Assembly: GCF_026151205.1 (NCBI RefSeq)
Contig: NC_087080.1
Location: forward strand, 939,812 to 1,003,811
DNA length: 64,000 bases
DNA from: Bolinopsis microptera
Lineage: Eukaryota > Ctenophora > Tentaculata > Lobata > Bolinopsidae
Reading direction: 5' to 3'
Part shown: piece after piece, positions 22,595 through 36,100 of the stretch
Layout: each line of letters opens with the position of its first letter
Numbering within the stretch: position 1 is the stretch's first letter
The notes under the pieces: model-generated
Database searches by the model: none
Seen by the model: the letters and a program-made list of their open reading frames with translations, nothing else
What the model was told of the DNA's origin: nothing
Program-made: the position numbers and the translations under genes

Positions 22595-25500
22595 ATGAAG
22601 CGGAAAACTCCACCAGACGTCATTGCAGATGGAACCCAGTCTGAACGGAAAAAAGACAAAAGAAAAAGACTGAGCATCAAAAGTAGTAGTAAGTTATTCG
22701 TTCTTAGTAGAAAGTTCGAAATAAAATAACCTAATTCATTAAGGGATAATGTGCATCATGTATCAATCTTCGGGAGTCATAAGAATGTGAAACCCCCTAA
22801 CAATACCCCCATATTTTAAAAGGAAACCCCCTAACAATACCCCATATTTTAAGGAAACCCCCTAACAATACCCCCATATTTTAAAAGGAAACCCTCTAAC
22901 AATACCCCCATATTTTGAAAGAAACCCCCTAACAATACCCCCATATTTTAAAGGAAATCCCCTAACAATACCCCATATTTTGAAATAAACCCCCTAACAA
23001 TACCCCCATATTTTAAAGGAAATCCCCTAACAATGCCCCATATTTTAAAGGAAACCCCCTAACAATGCCCCATATTTTAAAGGAAACCCCCTAACAATGC
23101 CCCATATTTAAAGGAAACCCCCTAACAATACCCCATATTTTAAAGGAAACCCCCCTAACAATACCCCATATTTTAAAGGAAACCCCCTAACAATACCCCA
23201 TATTTTAAAGGAAATCCCCTAACAATGCCCCATATTTTAAAGGAAACCCCCTAACAATACCCCATATTTTAAAGGAAATCCCCTAACAATACCCCCATAT
23301 TTTAAAGGAAACCCCCTAACAATACCCCCATATTTTAAAGGAAACCCCCTAACAATGCCCCATATTTTAAAGAAAACCCCCTAACAATACCCCCATATTT
23401 TAAAGGAAACCCCCTAACAATACCCCCATATTTAAAGGAAACCCCCTAACAATACCCCATATTTAAAGGAAACCCCCTAACAATACCCCATATTTAAAGG
23501 AAACCCCCTAACAATACCCCATATTTTAAAGGAAACCCCCTAACAATGCCCCATATTTAAAGGAAACCCCCTAACAATACCCCATATTTTAAAGGAAACC
23601 CCTAACAATACCCCATATTTTAAAGGAAACCCCCTAACAATACCCCATATTTTAAAGGAAATCCCCTAACAATGCCCCATATTTTAAAGGAACCCCCCTA
23701 ACAATACCCCATATTTTAAAGGAAACCCCCTAACAATACCCCATATTTTAAAGGAAACCCCCTAACAATACCCCATATTTTAAAGGAAACCCCCTAACAA
23801 TACCCCATATTTTAAAGGAAATCCCCTAACAATGCCCCATATTTTAAAGGAACCCCCCTAACAATACCCCATATTTTAAAGGAAACCTCCTAACAATACC
23901 CCATATTTTAAAGGAAACCCCCTAACAATACCCCATATTTTAAAGGAAACCACCTAACAATACCCCATATTTCAAGGAAAGAAGAGGGCCAGTACGGGAA
24001 ATATGGAGGATAAGAGCGGTTCAGTCTCTTCTTTAGCTTCAAGTGTCATGTCATGTGATTCCGTCATGTCAGGTGAGGGCTTTATTTTGTTTCAGGTAAT
24101 AAAAAGGTGAGATTAGGGTTTCCGAATATCTAATATCGAATACAGAAATTGAATTCCGAATATTTTCAGAATTATTCCGCAACCTTACTATATCTTATAT
24201 TTTAAATAATAATGATCACATTTTAGATGACGAAAAGAGACGAGACAACATTTTGGATGTTACAGCGGTGTTCAGCCCACGAGCCGGCCCACCACCTGTC
24301 ACACCAAGGTAACTATCTCCATTATCTTAATTAATGGAAATATTCTCGTATAATCGTATATAATATATAACACGCTTCATCAATAAAAACATGTCCAAAA
24401 ACGTTTATTCTGATTTCCATCTAGTTTAGCATGACTTCGAAAAAGACTTCTATTTCTTCTAATCCAATAATTCAGTTGTATGCGTGTTTTAAAAACTCTT
24501 ACTTCCTTTCCTCTTAGTAAATTAGAGTAGTTTGGACGACTATCTGCGGATTATACCTTGCAGTGGTCGTTTAAAACGTACATTAGAGCATTTGGTTAAA
24601 TACCCACTAAACTAGCTGCAGCAGTATCTCCACTTCAATGTTCCGCAGGACTAGCAGTTTGTCCCGATCCACCACGTTTTACAAGAGACCGATGCTGCCC
24701 CTGTCGCTGGTCCAGGTATCGGAAGAAGACGCTGCAACCCCCACCAACTCCCCCCTACCTCCCCCGCCACCACACACTAAAGCTCTGGGTATGTGCGCTT
24801 GTTCGTTTGTCACTGCATGGGGGTTACAAGTTTGAGTATCTGTTTTAACTTGTTTTTTTGAGACAAACCGATGAAAACTAATCATTATCACATACTATAA
24901 TACCTCATTGCAATAACATTTAGCATACTAACTAATCATAATTACATAATAAAATTACTAATCATAATTACATAATATAATAACTAATAATAACTACATA
25001 ATATAATAACTAATTACAGATAGCCACACAGCAGCACTGCCCCTGCCGCCTCCTCTAGCTGGTAGAGGTTACACTGTATCAGTAGCTCTCCCTGGCTCTA
25101 TCTGTGATAACGCTCAATCTCCACAACTTCGCTCTTATCTAGCGGGTTTGATAAATATTTCATAATTGGTCAATCAGTTACATGTTACAACTAGTTACAT
25201 GTTACAATATTACATCGTATTTTGATACGGAGTGGTCAATCAGTTACATGTTACAATATTACATCGTATTTTTATACGGAGTGGTCAATCAGTTACATGT
25301 TACAATATTACATCGTATTTTGATACGAAGTGGTCAATCAGTTACATGTTACAATATTACATCGTATTTAGATACGGAGGGAAAACATAAATTAGTATCT
25401 GAGCAAAGATGTTTATTTCAGGTCAAATAGCAAGAGCACTAGCTATATTCAACGTGGACGAGGTAGTGATATTTAACGATAACCCTGGGGTTAAAGTAAA

Positions 25501-28500
25501 AGGGGGCGTATTCGAGGGGGTCACTAAGAAAACTAATGCAAACATAGTCCTGGCTCGGATACTACAGTACCTGGAGACCCCCCAGTAAGTTGGTTACTTG
25601 TTGGTTACTTGGTGGTTACTTGTTGGTTACTTGGTGGTCACTTGTTGGTTACTTGTTGGTTACTTGTCAGTTACTTGTTGGTTACTTGTTGGTTACTTGG
25701 TGGTTACTTGTTGGTTACTTACTGGTCACTTGTTGGTTACTTGTTGGTTACTTGGTGGTAACTTGTTGGTTACTTGGTGGTAACTTGTTGGTTACTTGGT
25801 GGTCACTTGTTGGTTACTTGTTGGTTACTTACTGGTTACTTGTTGGTCACTTGTTGGTCACTTGTTGGTTACTTGTTGGTTACTTGCTGGTTACTTGTTG
25901 AATGTTGGTTACTTGTTGGCATCCTCTTGGTGACCTGCTAATCTGCTCTTTCTACACTATACGAGCTATTATAAAATCACACACTAAACCCCCTGTTTAC
26001 AGATACTTGAGAAAAGCCCTGTTTCCCCACCACCCCGACCTCAAGTTTGCGGGTCTCCTCAACCCGCTGGACTGTCCACACCATATGAGACGGGACGAGC
26101 AGTACCCCTTCAGGGAGGGAGTTGTGTTGAAGAGGCCCACAAAGAAGGGGAAGGGCTGCTTCGTGGACTGTGGTATTGACAAGGTACAATTCAGAAGTGG
26201 GGTTAATGTTTCAGTAGGGTTGGAGGCTGGATCTGGTTATGGGTACACACTACACGTGGTTTTTACCATCTCGTGGTGCTTGAATATAAAATAATATGAT
26301 GTTAATATAATTAATTATTACCCACATCATTAATTTCAGGAGGTACAGATTGACAAGGAACTAACTCCTGGAATGAGAGTCACAGTTAAAATGGATGATT
26401 ACGAAGGTGTGCCGCTTATCTTATCTAGCTTTATATCCTATCAGTAGCTATTTCACTCCCCATCACCATATCCAGCCCCCCCCTTCTAAAAACACCCCAT
26501 GGCCCAGGTATAAAGCACTACAAAGGTACAGCAGTATCACCGGACGCACCTCGACAGGAACTGGGTACCTACTGGGGCTACAGGGTTCGTGTAGCAGATT
26601 CCTTCAGTGCTACCTTCACTGAGTGCAGCTACAAGGGGGGTTACGATCTCACTGTGGGCACCTCTGATAAAGGGGACCCAGTCGATGACGTCAACATTCG
26701 ACATTTCAGGTGCCTTTTTGGTTTGGTTACCATAGTTACACTACTAGGTTCTTTGGTATTTCAGTGCTCCATTACTTTTTTGTTTTGGTTCTTTGGTATT
26801 TCAGTGCTCCATTACTTTTTGGTTTGGTTCTTTCTCGTGCATTTTTTCATAGGATGAATTTTAAGAAAATTAAGTACCTTACTTCACACAACTTTGTGTG
26901 CCACAACTTTACAACAAATATCCCCAAATTGCAGACATGTTTTGGTATTCCTGGGTGGATTACAAGGTCTAGAACCAGCTATTGAGTCTGATGAGTCCCT
27001 TAAGGAAACAGACCCCAGAACTCTGTTCGACTACTATCTCAATACCTGTCCTAACCAGGGAAGTAGGACTATCCGCACTGAGGTTTGTAATTTGTTAAGT
27101 TTACTACCAGGGAAGTAGGACTATCCGCACTGAGGTTTGTAATTTGTTAAGTTTACTACCAGGGAAGTAGGACTATCCGCACTGAGGTTTGTAATTTGTT
27201 AAGTTTACTACCAGGGAAGTAGGACTATCCGCACTGAGGTTTGTAATTTGTTAAGTTTACTACCAGGGAAGTAGGACTATCCGCACTGAGGTTTGTAATT
27301 TGTTAAGTTTACTACCAGGGAAGTAGGACTATCCGCACTGAGGTTTGTAATTTGTTAAGTTTACTACCAGGGAAGTAGGACTATCCGCACTGAGGTTTGT
27401 AATTTGTTAAGTTTACTACCAGGGAAGTAGAACTATCCGCACTGAGGTTTGTAATTTGTTAAGTTTACTACCAGGGAAGTAGGACTATCCGCACTGAGGT
27501 TTGTAATTTGTTAAGTTTACTACCAGGGAAGTAGGACTATCCGCACTGAGGTTTGTAATTTGTTAAGTTTACTACCAGGGAAGTAGGACTATCCGCACTG
27601 AGGTCTGTAATTTGTTAAGTTTACTACCAGGGAAGTAGGACTATCCGCACTGAGGTTTGTGATTTGTTAAGTTTACCACCAGGGAAGTAGGACTATCCGC
27701 ACTGAGGTTTGTAATTTGTTAAGTTTACTACCAGGGAAGTAGGACTATCCGCACTGAGGTTTGTAATTTGTTAAGTTTACTACCAGGGAAGTAGGACTAT
27801 CCGCACTGAGGTCTGTAATTTGTTAAGTTTACTACCAGGGAAGTAGGACTATCCGCACTGAGGTTTGTGATTTGTTAAGTTTACCACCAGGGAAGTAGGA
27901 CTATCCGCACTGAGGTTTGTAATTTGTTAAGTTTACTACCAGGGAAGTAGGACTATCCGCACTGAGGTTTGTTATTTGTTAAGTTTACTACCAGGGAAGT
28001 AGGACTATCCGCACTGAGGTTTGTTATTTGTTAAGTTTACTACCAGGGCAGTAGGACTATTCGCACTGAGGTTTGTAATTTGCTAAGTTTACTACCAGGG
28101 AAGTAGGACTATCCGCACTGAGGTTTGTAATTTGTTAAGTTTACTACCAGGGAAGTAGGACTATCCGCACTGAGGTTTGTAATTTGTTAAGTTTACTACC
28201 AGGGAAGTAGGACTATCCGCACTGAGGTTTGTAATTTGTTAAGTTTACTACCAGGGAAGTAGGACTATCCGCACTGAGGTTTGTAATTTGTTAAGTTTAC
28301 TACCAGGGCAGTAGGACTATCCGCACTGAGGTTTGTAATTTGTTAAGTTTACTACCAGGGAAGTAGGACTATTCGCACTGAGGTTTGTAATTTGTTAAGT
28401 TTACTACCAGGGCAGTAGGACTATCCGCACTGAGGTTTGTAATTTGTTAAGTTTACTACCAGGGAAGTAGGACTATCCGCACTGAGGTTTGTAATTTGTT

Positions 28501-29589
28501 AAGTTTACTACCAGGGAAGTAGGACTATCCGCACTGAGGTCTGTAATTTGTTAAGTTTACTACCAGGGAAGTAGGACTATCCGCACTGATGTTTGTTATT
28601 TGTTAAGTTTACTACCAGGGCAGTAGGACTATTCGCACTGAGGTTTGTAATTTGCTAAGTTTACTACCAGGGAAGTAGGACTATCCGCACTGAGGTTTGT
28701 AATTTGTTAAGTTTACTACCAGGGAAGTAGGACTATCCGCACTGAGGTTTGTAATTTGTTAAGTTTACTACCAGGGAAGTAGGACTATCCGCACTGAGGT
28801 TTGTAATTTGTTAAGTTTACTACCAGGGAAGTAGGACTATCCGCACTGAGGTTTGTTATTTGTTAAGTTTACTACCAGGGAAGTAGGACTATCCGCACTG
28901 AGGTTTGTTATTTGTTAAGTTTACTACCAGGGCAGTAGGACTATTCGCACTGAGGTTTGTAATTTGCTAAGTTTACTACCAGGGAAGTAGGACTATCCGC
29001 ACTGAGGTTTGTAATTTGTTAAGTTTACTACCAGGGAAGTAGGACTATCCGCACTGAGGTTTGTAATTTGTTAAGTTTACTACCAGGGAAGTAGGACTAT
29101 CCGCACTGAGGTTTGTAATTTGTTAAGTTTACTACCAGGGAAGTAGGACTATCCGCACTGAGGTTTGTAATTTGTTAAGTTTACTACCAGGGCAGTAGGA
29201 CTATCCGCACTGAGGTTTGTAATTTGTTAAGTTTACTACCAGGGAAGTAGGACTATCCGCACTGAGGTTTGTAATTTGTTAAGTTTACTACCAGGGAAGT
29301 AGGACTATCCGCACTGAAGTTTGTAATTTGTTAAGTTTGATAACTGCGAATAGTTGGAGGGGGTTTGGTTAGATTCAGTTAGATTCAGTTAGATCTGATG
29401 ATTAAATGTGATCTGATCAGCGTATGTTCAGATAAATTCAATTAAGAAATGTTCAGCTTATTTTGTATATTTTTATTAACTTACTTTATGAAGTAAGTAG
29501 CGTCTCCTAAATCGTTATATTCTCAGGAGGCATTAATGATTACCCTGACCGGTTTGCGGAAACAGCTATCAGACAACGGCATGGACTGA
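22595..29589 (+). CDS. SPOUT1: SPOUT-domain RNA methyltransferase SPOUT1 (C9orf114/CENP-32 type)
   Basis: Exons: 22595-22688, 23977-24072, 24227-24308, 24649-24788, 25020-25145, 25422-25584, 26003-26183, 26340-26406, 26508-26709, 26935-27082 and 27082-adjacent final exon 29527-29589. All phases agree and total 453 aa. The N-terminal ~165 residues are a Lys/Arg-rich, Ser/Pro-rich tail. Exon 5 opens the SPOUT domain with GYTVSVALPGSICDNAQSP. Later exons carry FAGLLNPLDCPHHMR and the knot segment NTCPNQGSRTIRTEEALMI, which in the family forms the cofactor-binding trefoil knot. The family methylates RNA using S-adenosylmethionine and the human member also associates with the mitotic spindle. The start is the first Met of exon 1; a longer N-terminus than in vertebrates (about 376 aa) is the main difference. 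Five introns contain tandem arrays, two of which overlap splice junctions. Confidence 0.92.
22780..23976. repeat. ~31-bp minisatellite, about 38 copies, ending at a 3' splice site
   Basis: The unit is CCCCCTAACAATACCCCATA followed by TTTTAAAGGAAA, with length variants in the C and A runs. The last copy runs into the acceptor of SPOUT1 exon 2 (TTTCAAG|GAAAG). The unit therefore repeats an AAG|GAAA sequence resembling the exon junction. Confidence 0.95.
25178..25380. repeat. 49-bp direct repeat, about 4 copies
   Basis: Copies of a unit containing AGTTACATGTTACAATATTA, CATCGTATTTTGATACGGAG and TGGTCAATC lie in the SPOUT1 intron before exon 6. Confidence 0.92.
25586..25917. repeat. 11-bp repeat (TTGGTTACTTG), about 30 copies
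   Basis: The array starts at the donor of SPOUT1 exon 6: the first bases after the exon (GTAAGTTGGTTACTTG) are already repeat-like. G/T and T/C variants (GGTGGTTACTT, GGTCACTTG) are interspersed. The open frames here are repeat artefacts. Confidence 0.93.
27058..29337. repeat. 52-bp minisatellite, about 44 copies, containing exon end and donor
   Basis: The first copy overlaps the last 24 nt of SPOUT1 exon 10 and its donor. Each unit reads acceptor-like TTTACTACCAG, then a 24-nt segment (GGAAGTAGGACTATCCGCAC plus TGAG), then the donor GTTTGTAATTTG. Variants include GGCAGTAGG, ATTCGCAC and GTTTGTTATT. The array fills most of the intron before the last exon at 29527. Confidence 0.97.
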
Positions 29590-30182
29590 AAGCTCAAATA
29601 TTCATTCAAAATTGTGATATCTTAGAGAATTCTAGAACGACTGTGATCAGAAGCAATGCAAGATTTCTTGGGCTTTCGTCTTGCTTTGGAGCTCCAAAAG
29701 GGGAGTGGTGGGGGCAAAAATCTAAAGTTGCTTACCCTAATATCTACCCTTAGTGGTCTGCTTTTTGGATACCGCCGAGTTACTCACAGTTTAGGCAGGA
29801 GCGGGATGTTCAGTAATTTTTAATGTTTTTAGTTTTTCCATAATCCTCAGTTTGGTATAATAACTTATTTTAAACAGCAAGGAATTAGGGTTTGTTTATT
29901 TATTTTTCTAATAAAATGGTGTTATAGATAAATTGGTGTGGTTTACTATATTAGCTAGGTTTTTAAAATATATCTTATAACTTACTGTCGTTTATTAATA
30001 TATTATTATTTTAAATATTTTATTATTAGTACTTTGTATTATTAGAATCACGGCCTACTGGTTAATAGCTGTCCTCTAAAATTAGATTTATTTTACATCC
30101 TTCATGTAACTGCAATTGTTTAAAATGTTGCCGCCCGAATGTGCAATTAACATAACAGCTATCATTATCTTGAAGCATAAAG
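29590..30182. other. SPOUT1 3' flank and SPOUT1-PSMD9 intergenic gap
   Basis: This 593-bp gap between two genes on the same strand contains AATAAA at 29910-29915, a likely polyadenylation signal for SPOUT1. I see no other feature. Confidence 0.55.
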
Positions 30183-33100
30183 ATGACCACAGAAATAATA
30201 AACGGTATAGAAGTTACGGATTTCAGACAAACGAAACCTGAAGTTATGCCGTCCACTGTGCAGGAGCTCAAAGATTTCATAACCAGGTCCGTTCTTGTAA
30301 TTTCTTTGTTCTTATAATATTTGCTCTGGTTTTTAAGTTCATGAGTTTAAATTGAATTTCAAGTCAAAGGTTTGATATTAAAGAAGAAGAGATTTTTGAA
30401 GAGGAGCTTTTCTGCCGTTCCCTCGACCGAAATTTTGACCAGTGCAGTGACCAATCAGCGAGGTCGGTTGAGAGTGACACAAGTCGCCATCAAGGTACTG
30501 GAAGCAGTATATCCGGAGAAAACTTTGATGCAATGAAAATTTTGAATATGTCCTACCGGTAGGACATATTCGAATTTTAGCTTTCCACGACCCAAATTTC
30601 ACTGTTTTGACTGATATAGCATTGTCACTAAGGATGGCATAAGACACGATCGAGGTACTGAAGGTTCTATTCCCAAAGAAAGCTTTTATAAACTGAAAAT
30701 CATCAGAATAGAATGTTTTTGTTTGAGTTCCCAATTATATGTTGCTAAATTTTAAATGTTCGTTAACTTTTCCAATAGGCTAAGCGAGGAGCGTGATACG
30801 ATACAAGTAGACATTGACGAACACAGTGCCGTTCTCAGACGAGAAAATAATGTAGGTTAGTGAATTGTGGCTGAAACAGCCAATAAATGTTCTGCTGTTG
30901 GCAGAGTTTATATCGCGGCACAACTTGCTGATGTTGCACTTCTTCGGTTATTTAAGTTCCACATTGTCTTTTGTGTAAATTTGGCCCTTTCATATTTTGT
31001 TTCTACCCCGACCCATTCTGGTAACATACTCGTATCATCCTGGATCCTGATTCCTGGCATGTTTCAAACAAAGATTGCCCCCAGGGATGGATGGCCCGTT
31101 AGTTGACAATGATTCCTGGTAACATGTTTCAAATAAAGATTTCCCCCAGGGATGGATGGCCCGCTAGTTGACAAGGACCAGTACCCGAGATCTGATATAG
31201 ACGTTGTGGCAGTGCGGACTGCCAGACAGCAAGTAATCAGACTTACTAACGATATGCGGGGTGTCATGGGACGTATTGAGAGGGCGCTCTACAAACTACA
31301 TGAACTAGCTCCTCCAAACCAGGTTAGAAACTCGTATTTTTTCATTTAGGACAAGGCGTGATAAACCTAACCAACAGGCTCGACACAGCTCCACACAACT
31401 GACAATGGCAGCAAATTTAGAACTTTTACCGTTTTTAGTCCAAACATTCAGAATGACGAAAATGAAATTGAAACATGCTGTTATATTGAGTATGGACTAT
31501 GGATGTGGGGCGTGAGCGAACGGTCAAAAAGACTACCATTTAATTGATTGGATCAATTTTCACTTTACAGCAGAAAAGTATTAAGTAAGAAGCAGCAGAG
31601 CCTCGCCTCGCGGTTCGCCGACGTTAAAATCTTTCAGCACTTCCAGAATTTAAAATCATAAGTTTGAATAGAAATTCTTACCTTTAAACTAATAATCAGG
31701 TTCCTAGTCGGAATTCTGTTCGCCGCTTGCGCTTCGGAATTCAGTTTCTATCGGAATCTCGTGCGCAATTTTTTAAGTCTTTAAAATCACGATGTGAAGT
31801 ATTAGGCCAACTGTTATTAATAGATTATGTAACTTAGGAGTATTATACGGGCCCGAGACTCCGAGAGTATTTAATACATGAGAATATGTGTTAGGTATTG
31901 AATGTAATATTTCTGTGTGGACAGCATAATCTTTAGCCTATGATAATTCAATAAAGTAGATCTTAACTTGATTTGCGTTGCTTTGTTAAATCTATCCAGT
32001 TTATTTCGTGACTCGTCCCGTTGACAGTTTCCTCTTTAACTTTATATGGATAGAACATTTATGAATGTTATGTTATGAACACCTCCTATCCTCCTTATCC
32101 AAAAACTTATAACTTTAAAACCGTATGGTATTAACTCATGCGATCCTTTTGGTATGCCTCTCTTAGTCTTATTTGAAAAGAAATCTTTTGATAGTGGTCC
32201 CTTAATTATTCTATCCTCTATGCAGGGACTAGTATATTCACTACTAGTTGGGGCCTCACAACCCCCCCCCCCCCCCCCCCCCCCCCCACGCCCGAGTGCT
32301 TTTCATCCTTTTGTAAATTAGAGTTACTATTTTTCGTAGTTTAAATTTTTATTGGAGTTTTCACCCCTTCTTATCTTTATAGGTACTGATGATGGGCGAA
32401 AATATTTTACCGATGCTGTAAAGATTTTGTTGGGAACTTTTGGAACTCATTCGTTGTTTGATCTGGATAGTTATAGACTATCGTTATAACTTTTATGTTG
32501 GTAGTAACTCACTAGTAACTCACTAGTATTACAATACTTTACCGACTACTGCATATTCTGTGGCCATCCTGTAACGTTTTCATTTCGGGAGGAGGACCTT
32601 ACGTTCTATGTGAATTTAACACAAGCAATTCAGTGGAATGGATCAGTATCATCTGTATCAACGGAACGGAAAAGAGATCTTCGACAAATACTGTTCGTCA
32701 ACAGAAAATCGGCCTGTAATGCTTCCCAGAGCCCCTAATCAAAAGTATATTGACGTTTACCCCGGGGAAGGTGAACCAGGTCCAAGTTTCGCCCCAGATA
32801 TCCAGCAGCAGTTAAACTACGAGGCAGAAGTAGTTGTTTATAGATCTCTACAGGATTCTGATGAAAATATTATAGTTCTCCACAATTTTCAGTTCACACA
32901 TCACCAATATCGATTGTGTGACAAAAAGCATGCAAGGAAAGGTTGTCGGAAATGTAAAAGTGCTTCCAATGTTGATGGTGAATGTGACTTTTTGGTAATT
33001 GGTGAAACTTTCTTCGTTTTGATTGAAGTGAAGAATATAAAAAATAATCTTCCAGAAGGGAAAAAAGACAATGTTGAACAGTCGCGAATATTGTCAGGGA

Positions 33101-36100
33101 CATTCAACAAATCAGTCCAACAAAGAAAGAAAACGACCCAGCTCATTAAAGCAATAGGGAAACGCTCAAAAGTGCTACAGTTCACAGCTTATCCTGAATT
33201 CAGCAAAGAATTTCACGAAGAATTTCCGTTGAAGCCTAACGAGATTGACACCATAATCTTCAAGGACGATTTAAACAATTTCGGCACTTGGTGGGAAAAG
33301 AATGTGAAATATTTCGTTCGGATGAACATATCGGATGAACATATGTATGCAGGATTTCGTTCTAAACATGAGAAAATTCGGAACATGCTCCTCGCTATTT
33401 GGTGCACTGAGAAAGATAACTGCGATCAATCTAAGTGTAGCTTAGGAAGGTGTATACTAGATATCGACGAGAAGTTACGTAGTGGGAAGTTTGTATACAG
33501 GAACAATAATCCTAATGTTGTATCAGCACCAGATGACATCATCAGAGAGTGCTTAGGGGTGGACAATTTGACAAAGCAGCAACATGATTTGTATGCTTCA
33601 GAGGAAAAGTTTGTACTTATTGAAGGGCCTGCGGGAGCAGGTAAAAGTGTTGTATTGATCGCTAAAGCTATACAACTAGCCAAGTCAAGTGAAAACAATA
33701 AAGTGATATTTTTTTCTTTTATAGAGCGATTATGGTTACCAACCATTTATGAGAAAGCTTTTGAAAAAGCGGAAATTCGTTGTCATACAATAAACTGTTT
33801 TAACATTTCTGAGCTTTTTGATGTTATATCTAGCGTTGATAGTGAAGTTAAGCTTATTTTGGTGCAAGGAATGCACATTGACATGGCGTTAGATACTACA
33901 TTACAGTCGATCATAAACATAATCAGTAATCTGGAGGAAGAATATAATGTTTTCATAGACGATTTCCAGTGTTTGTATTATGGCTTTATTAGCCCATCAT
34001 CAGTTGATCCCAACGATATTAGGAGTATTTTGGTTGCGCTATGTAAAGACAATTTTGTTAGGAGTGATTTGGGCATGTATTCAGCCATAATGTATGATGT
34101 GGTTATGTTATCTGCATGTTGTAAATACGTATGGTTGGCTGTAGATTACTTGCAAAGCCTCCCAATTATGGACGGGGAGAAAAAAGACATGCGTGTAATT
34201 CGTTGGTGTGTTGAATCTCCACTTGAAAAAGATGGATGGTTAATATATCATTTGCCATCGAATTTAAGAAATACATACAATTTGTCGAATGTATTATCCA
34301 TTTTGAGAAATAATAGTTGCACTGAAGGTGCACCAATGCCAACCGGGATACATGATATTCCTGCTCAAGTCAAAGGACATTACATTCATGGACCAAGGAC
34401 TTCCTTCTTTGTTTTAAGAAATTTCAACCTAGATTCGATTATTAGTTGTTTATACAAAGAACTGAAAAAAGTTAGTCACGATGGAATATTGAATTTGCCG
34501 GAAACTCTTAAACTTTAATACGAATATCAATGTATAGCTATACTCTAGCTATACTCTATTTTCGCAAGAGTGAAATTCTTAAAAGATTGCAGAAAGACTG
34601 CATACAGAGTTTTCATATCCTGTCAAGCCCCCACTTCCAATGGACATACTGTTAGTTCTTAAATCTTACGTCTTCCAACACTGTGTACTTACAAACGCTT
34701 TGTGCATGTATCGAAACCACGATCCGGTGCACCTATAGATTAATCAGTATTTGAAATTGGCTCATTTATGGACATTTTTGTTTGTGTTAATCTTTTAATG
34801 ATGAATATCTAAAGTTGAGTAGTTTGTTTTGTAGGTTTTACAAATTTGGAAATCAGGCTTTTTTTAACGGTTCGCCTTAATTCGCCTAAATTCTTAAAAC
34901 TGAGAAAATCAAGCCGGTAATCACGCTATATAATGACAACACTATATAATGACAAGCACTTTATAATGACAGCTGATCTTTGTCATAATATAGTCTGCAA
35001 AACGGACTATATAATGACAACACTATAATCGAAATATCATAAAATCCCAATATCGTAAAACCGATAATATCAATAATCAAATGTCGAATTCATAGTGCAG
35101 CAGAAACAGCAGAGAGATAATCGATGACTTCGTACTCCTGGTTATCGTAGACTTGCACGAAGGATTCCAGAAGGGAGTCGTACCTTATCCACTTGGCTGC
35201 TCTCTGGGGTGTAGGTCTTCTCATCAGTCTTTCCGTGATCTTCTGGTCTGTTAGTTCTTGCTCTAGTTTGAGGGCTTCGAGGAATTTCCAGGTGGTAGGA
35301 TTTGAACACTGGAAGTCCTGAACTTCAGCAACGATCCGTTTAGTTGATGTGTCCGATGCCGCTGCACGTTCCTTCATCATCTGGACCAGGATCTCTGCTC
35401 TTTGTTCATCGTGGTTGTGGTTCGGAGAGTTCTTTACTGTCTGTTCATGAAGCACCAGACGAGCCAGACAGGAACAACACAGATCCAGTAGGTCTTCGTG
35501 ACTCCGTCAGTTCCGTTCCTCTTTCTGTTTAAGGTGTAGCGTTGACCATCCACGAGAGCGTTGTCCTTTCCTCGTTTACCAGTAGTGTATTCAACACCAA
35601 CGAGCTCCAACAAGTACTCATGTTTCCACTTGAGTACTTGGATCACATCCTTTCCACAGCTTGATGATCTGTGGCACGTTCGATGTTACGCGACCTTACC
35701 ATTTGAAGGCATGGGTCACATCCTTTTAGGTAAATTTGCAGCCGTCATTATATAGTGTGCAAAACGCACTTTATAATGACAGGACTATATAGTGACAAGT
35801 CATTATAAAGTGCTTGTCATTATATAGTTTTGTCATTATATAGTGCGGGAATCAAGCCATAAAAACTCAAATTTTTCTCTCAGCCAAATTTGAAAACTTT
35901 TATCAAACACGATTGATACCAACCAAAAGATCTTGCCAGCCTTTTAACATATTAAAGTAATTAAAATGTTTTACCTTACAAAGTACAAACTGATTAGCCT
36001 TTACAAACTGATCAGCCCAACATTACTTTATTGTATGTGTACATTGTACTATTTGTAAACGTTTCAAATCAATTAAATCAGCTTCAATTGTGTAAAAAAC

